From positions 1-64,000 of the forward strand of contig JAVJUV010000046.1 in assembly GCA_040220415.1 (NCBI GenBank): a stretch of 64,000 nucleotides of DNA. Reading direction: 5' to 3'. Positions 61,947 through 64,000 of this stretch are shown piece after piece. The DNA comes from JAVJUV01 sp040220415. GTDB lineage: Bacteria > Pseudomonadota > Alphaproteobacteria > Rhodobacterales > Rhodobacteraceae. The notes beneath the pieces are model-generated. The model was given only the letters and a program-made list of their open reading frames with translations. It had not been told where the DNA came from and made no database searches. Numbering within the stretch: position 1 is the stretch's first letter; each line of letters starts with the position of its first letter. A program made the position numbers and the translations under genes.

Positions 61947-61959
61947 CGGCTTTGCCGTT
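61935..61959 (+). promoter_or_regulatory. Sigma-EcfG-type promoter for the 62.1 kb operon
   Basis: GGAAC (61935-61939), 16 bases, CGTT (61956-61959) on the plus strand, an exact consensus match, 141 bases upstream of the 56-residue membrane protein gene. Confidence 0.6.
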
Positions 61960-62100
61960 GTCTTCCGGAAACATCGATCAGGCCACCCGAAACCACGCAC
62001 CGGGCAAGCCACGGCCAGACCCGTTCGAATGGCCGCGGATCCATGTTGATGACCGCAAGGCACATTGCCCGGACCAGACAAACAGAAACGGAGACGACCA

Positions 62101-62271
62101 ATGACACCACCGGACACCAACATCGAGAAGCAGAAGCGAAGACACCGCCCCGTCCTGATCTGGCTGGCGGTGGCGATCGCCCTCTTCGTCATCGGCTCGA
62201 TGGTGTATCTGTCCAGCCCGCTTGGGCCGGATCCGGAAGACGACGCCACCCCCGAGGCCGCCAGCGAATAG
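62101..62271 (+). CDS. Small single-pass membrane protein
   Basis: 56 residues: a basic N-terminus (MTPPDTNIEKQKRRHRP), one helix (VLIWLAVAIALFVIGSMVYL) and an acidic tail (DPEDDATPEAASE). GGAG lies upstream of ATG 62101. The charge pattern implies the N-terminus inside. First gene of a likely operon with the VOC, 50-residue and cation-exchanger genes (gaps of 40, 34 and 60 bases). Confidence 0.65.
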   Translation: MTPPDTNIEKQKRRHRPVLIWLAVAIALFVIGSMVYLSSPLGPDPEDDATPEAASE

Positions 62272-62311
62272 CGGCGGGAAAAACACCCGGCCGACCCAAG
62301 AGACCGACCCG

Positions 62312-62722
62312 ATGCCCCATCCGAAAGCAATCCTCGAGACCGTCCTTTACGTCGACGATCTGGACGCGGCCGCGGCGTTCTACGAGAATGTCCTGCAGCT
62401 TGTCCCCATTCACAGCGACGACCGGATGCGGGTTTTCGGGGTCTCGAACGAGAATTTCCTGCTCCTTTTCCGGTCCGGCGAGACCGGATCGGCCATCGAT
62501 CTGCCCGGCGGGACGATCCCGCCCCACGACGGCAGGGGCCGGATGCACGTCGCGTTTTCCGTTGGAAAGGACGAGGTGTCGTCATGGCGCGACCACTTGC
62601 GCGCCAGAGGCGTTGGCATCGAAAGCGAAGTGCAATGGCCGAACGGGCAGACAAGCCTGTATCTTCGCGACCCGGCGGGCAACCTCGCCGAGATTGCCAC
62701 CTCGGGATTGTGGGACAGGTAG
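62312..62722 (+). CDS. VOC/glyoxalase-family protein
   Basis: 136 residues in two beta-alpha-beta-beta-beta modules. ILETVLYVDDLDAAAAFYENVLQLVPI begins the first; RMHVAFSVGKDEVSSWRDHLRARGV begins the second, with YLRDPAGNLAEIATSGLW at the end (metal-site Glu in NLAEI). Members are dioxygenases, glyoxalases or resistance proteins; the substrate is unknown. Confidence 0.88.
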   Translation: MPHPKAILETVLYVDDLDAAAAFYENVLQLVPIHSDDRMRVFGVSNENFLLLFRSGETGSAIDLPGGTIPPHDGRGRMHVAFSVGKDEVSSWRDHLRARGVGIESEVQWPNGQTSLYLRDPAGNLAEIATSGLWDR

Positions 62723-62756
62723 CAAGGCATCGTTTCGAAAAGGCAGGAGGGCACGA

Positions 62757-62909
62757 ATGCTTCCCAAAGCCGAACTGGAAGCGCTGAAACAGACGCCGGG
62801 GGTCGCGATCCTGCAGGCCGCCTCAAACGGTCGGGAATGCCGCATTGTCACCGACACACCCAGAGAAATCCCCGCAAAGGCGCGCAGGGTTGCCGCCGGG
62901 AGCAGATGA
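62757..62909 (+). CDS. Very small hypothetical protein (50 residues)
   Basis: Reads MLPKAELEALKQTPGVAILQ, then AASNGRECRIVTDTPREIPAKARRVAAGSR. GGAGG lies about six bases before ATG 62757 and the codon use matches the neighbours, so it is likely real although short. It sits between the VOC and cation-exchanger genes. No family recognised. Confidence 0.55.
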   Translation: MLPKAELEALKQTPGVAILQAASNGRECRIVTDTPREIPAKARRVAAGSR

Positions 62910-62969
62910 CCTGACTTTCCAGCTTCACCGTGATTTCCCGGTTGGGGCGTCCGCGCGTCGGGCAGCGCC

Positions 62970-64000
62970 ATGACCTTCGCCGCAGAAAGCCTTCCCCTGC
63001 TGCTTGCGGTCTTCGCCCTGGCGTCTTTCGTCGTCGCCGTCGCCGGGGTCAGCCTGACCGTCAAGGCGGACCGTCTGGCGGATATCACCGGCATGGGCGA
63101 AGCGATTGCCGGCGCCGTCCTTCTCGGCATGGCGACCTCGCTTTCGGGCACCGTGGTCTCGGTAACGGCGGCCATCGGGGACCAGCCCTCGCTGGCGTTT
63201 TCCAACGCGGTGGGCGGCATCTCTGCGCAGACGGCCTTTCTGGCACTGGCCGACATCACCTATCGCCGCGCCAACCTTGAACACGCCTCGGCCGACCCGG
63301 CCAATCTCTACCAGGCCGCGCTTCTGACCCTGATGCTGGGCCTGCCGCTGGCGGCCTACGCGGGCCCCGAACTGGTGGTGTTCGGAATCCATCCCGTGAC
63401 CCTCGTTCTGCCATGCGTCTACGTCGCCGGCGTGCGCATCGGGGCACGGGTCCGCGAAACGCCGATGTGGCGTCCCGTCTCGACGGCCCAGACCCGCACC
63501 GAGAAGCCCGACGAGGAGCCCGACATCGCAGGCAAGCTCTTGCCGCTGGCCGCGCAATTCGCGGCACTTGCCGTGGTGCTCGGGATCGCGGGCTGGGTGA
63601 TCTCGAAAACCGGCACGCAGTTGTCGTTGCGCCTCGGGATCTCAGCAACGGCCGTGGGCGCGCTGATGACCGCCGTGGCGACATCCCTGCCGGAACTCAT
63701 CACGACGCTTGCAGCGGTCCGGCGCGGCGCCATTCAGCTTGCGGTCGGCGGCATCATCGGCGGCAACAGTTTTGACGTCCTGTTCCTCAGCGCCGCGGAT
63801 GCGGGCTATGCCGGGGGATCGATCTATCACGCGATCACACGGGCGGACCTGTTCTGGATCGCCGTCGGCCTTCTGCTGAACAGCCTCCTTGCCATCGGCC
63901 TTGTCGTTCGACAAAGGCGGGGACCCGCCGGCATCGGCCTCGAAAGCGCGCTGATCCTGATCGTCTACGCCGGCGCGATCGCGCTGCAGGTCTCTATGCG
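62970..64000 (+). CDS. Sodium/calcium exchanger (CaCA) family protein, 3' end beyond window
   Basis: 343 residues are visible and no stop is reached. The two inverted alpha-repeats are present: IAGAVLLGMATSLSGTVVSVTAAI in the first half, and VGALMTAVATSLPELITTLAAVRRGAIQLAVGGIIGGNSFDVLF in the second. In the first repeat the usual Glu of SLPE is replaced (SLSG), so cation chemistry may be altered. A cation/proton or cation/sodium antiporter is expected. ATG 62970 begins MTFAAESLPLLL. Confidence 0.88.
   Translation, partial: MTFAAESLPLLLAVFALASFVVAVAGVSLTVKADRLADITGMGEAIAGAVLLGMATSLSGTVVSVTAAIGDQPSLAFSNAVGGISAQTAFLALADITYRRANLEHASADPANLYQAALLTLMLGLPLAAYAGPELVVFGIHPVTLVLPCVYVAGVRIGARVRETPMWRPVSTAQTRTEKPDEEPDIAGKLLPLAAQFAALAVVLGIAGWVISKTGTQLSLRLGISATAVGALMTAVATSLPELITTLAAVRRGAIQLAVGGIIGGNSFDVLFLSAADAGYAGGSIYHAITRADLFWIAVGLLLNSLLAIGLVVRQRRGPAGIGLESALILIVYAGAIALQVSM

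Overview
The window is GC-rich, gene-dense alphaproteobacterial chromosome, most likely from the Rhodobacterales (Paracoccaceae/Roseobacteraceae). The main pointers are a polyol operon with the gene order of Rhodobacter smoEFGK-smoS-mtlK, a TIGR02300 (FYDLN) protein, a small conserved DUF6280-type protein, pyruvate carboxylase beside chromate transport, and TRAP transport genes. Two tRNAs with encoded CCA are present (Ala-GGC and Gly-GCC). I see no insertion sequence, prophage, CRISPR array or rRNA. The genus cannot be fixed from this sequence.

Layout. 0-5.6 kb: tail of a YaiI/YqxD gene, an EamA permease, an alpha/beta hydrolase, an MFS permease with a GntR regulator, a YgjP-like metallopeptidase and the FYDLN protein. 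5.6-6.4 kb: tRNA-Ala, then an orphan membrane protein. 6.6-17.9 kb: two RND efflux systems. Between them lie a DUF4242/LysR pair and a TetR-controlled operon (membrane protein, TetR, adaptor, pump) whose genes overlap by a few bases. 17.9-23.5 kb: two divergent dihydrodipicolinate-synthase-like genes, an FCD-GntR regulator and a DctPQM TRAP transporter. 23.5-31 kb: the polyol operon on the minus strand with a LacI regulator and LacI-type palindromes. 31.2-38.8 kb: an IclR regulator and ABC ATPase diverging from a sugar ABC transporter and a GH36 alpha-galactosidase, with a YjbR-family gene inside the operon. 38.7-45 kb: MOT1-type transporter, TrmO, an SDR protein, surE-pcm-nlpD, efp and a DUF6280-type gene behind a structured leader. 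45-57 kb: M29 aminopeptidase, UvrD/PcrA helicase, FMN-dependent lactate dehydrogenase, ChrA, pyruvate carboxylase, fatty acid desaturase and a secreted DUF2314 protein. 57.3-64 kb: tRNA-Gly and a cluster of small, poorly characterised genes (glutaredoxin-MauE fusion, CYTH-like protein, short membrane proteins, CBS protein, Crp/Fnr regulator, VOC protein, cation exchanger cut by the window end).

How it works together. Most of the window is carbon uptake: TRAP, polyol ABC and alpha-galactoside ABC systems, each beside its own regulator and catabolic enzymes. All three substrate-binding-protein genes are followed by a perfect intercistronic hairpin, which probably sets the ratio of binding protein to permease. 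The most interesting signal is in the last 6 kb. Three exact matches to the sigma-EcfG (general stress response) promoter GGAAC-N16-CGTT lie within 3.3 kb. Each is oriented toward a following gene (Grx-MauE fusion, Crp/Fnr regulator, and the operon starting with a 56-residue membrane protein). This suggests an undescribed stress-induced locus. All reading was done by eye, without database searches.
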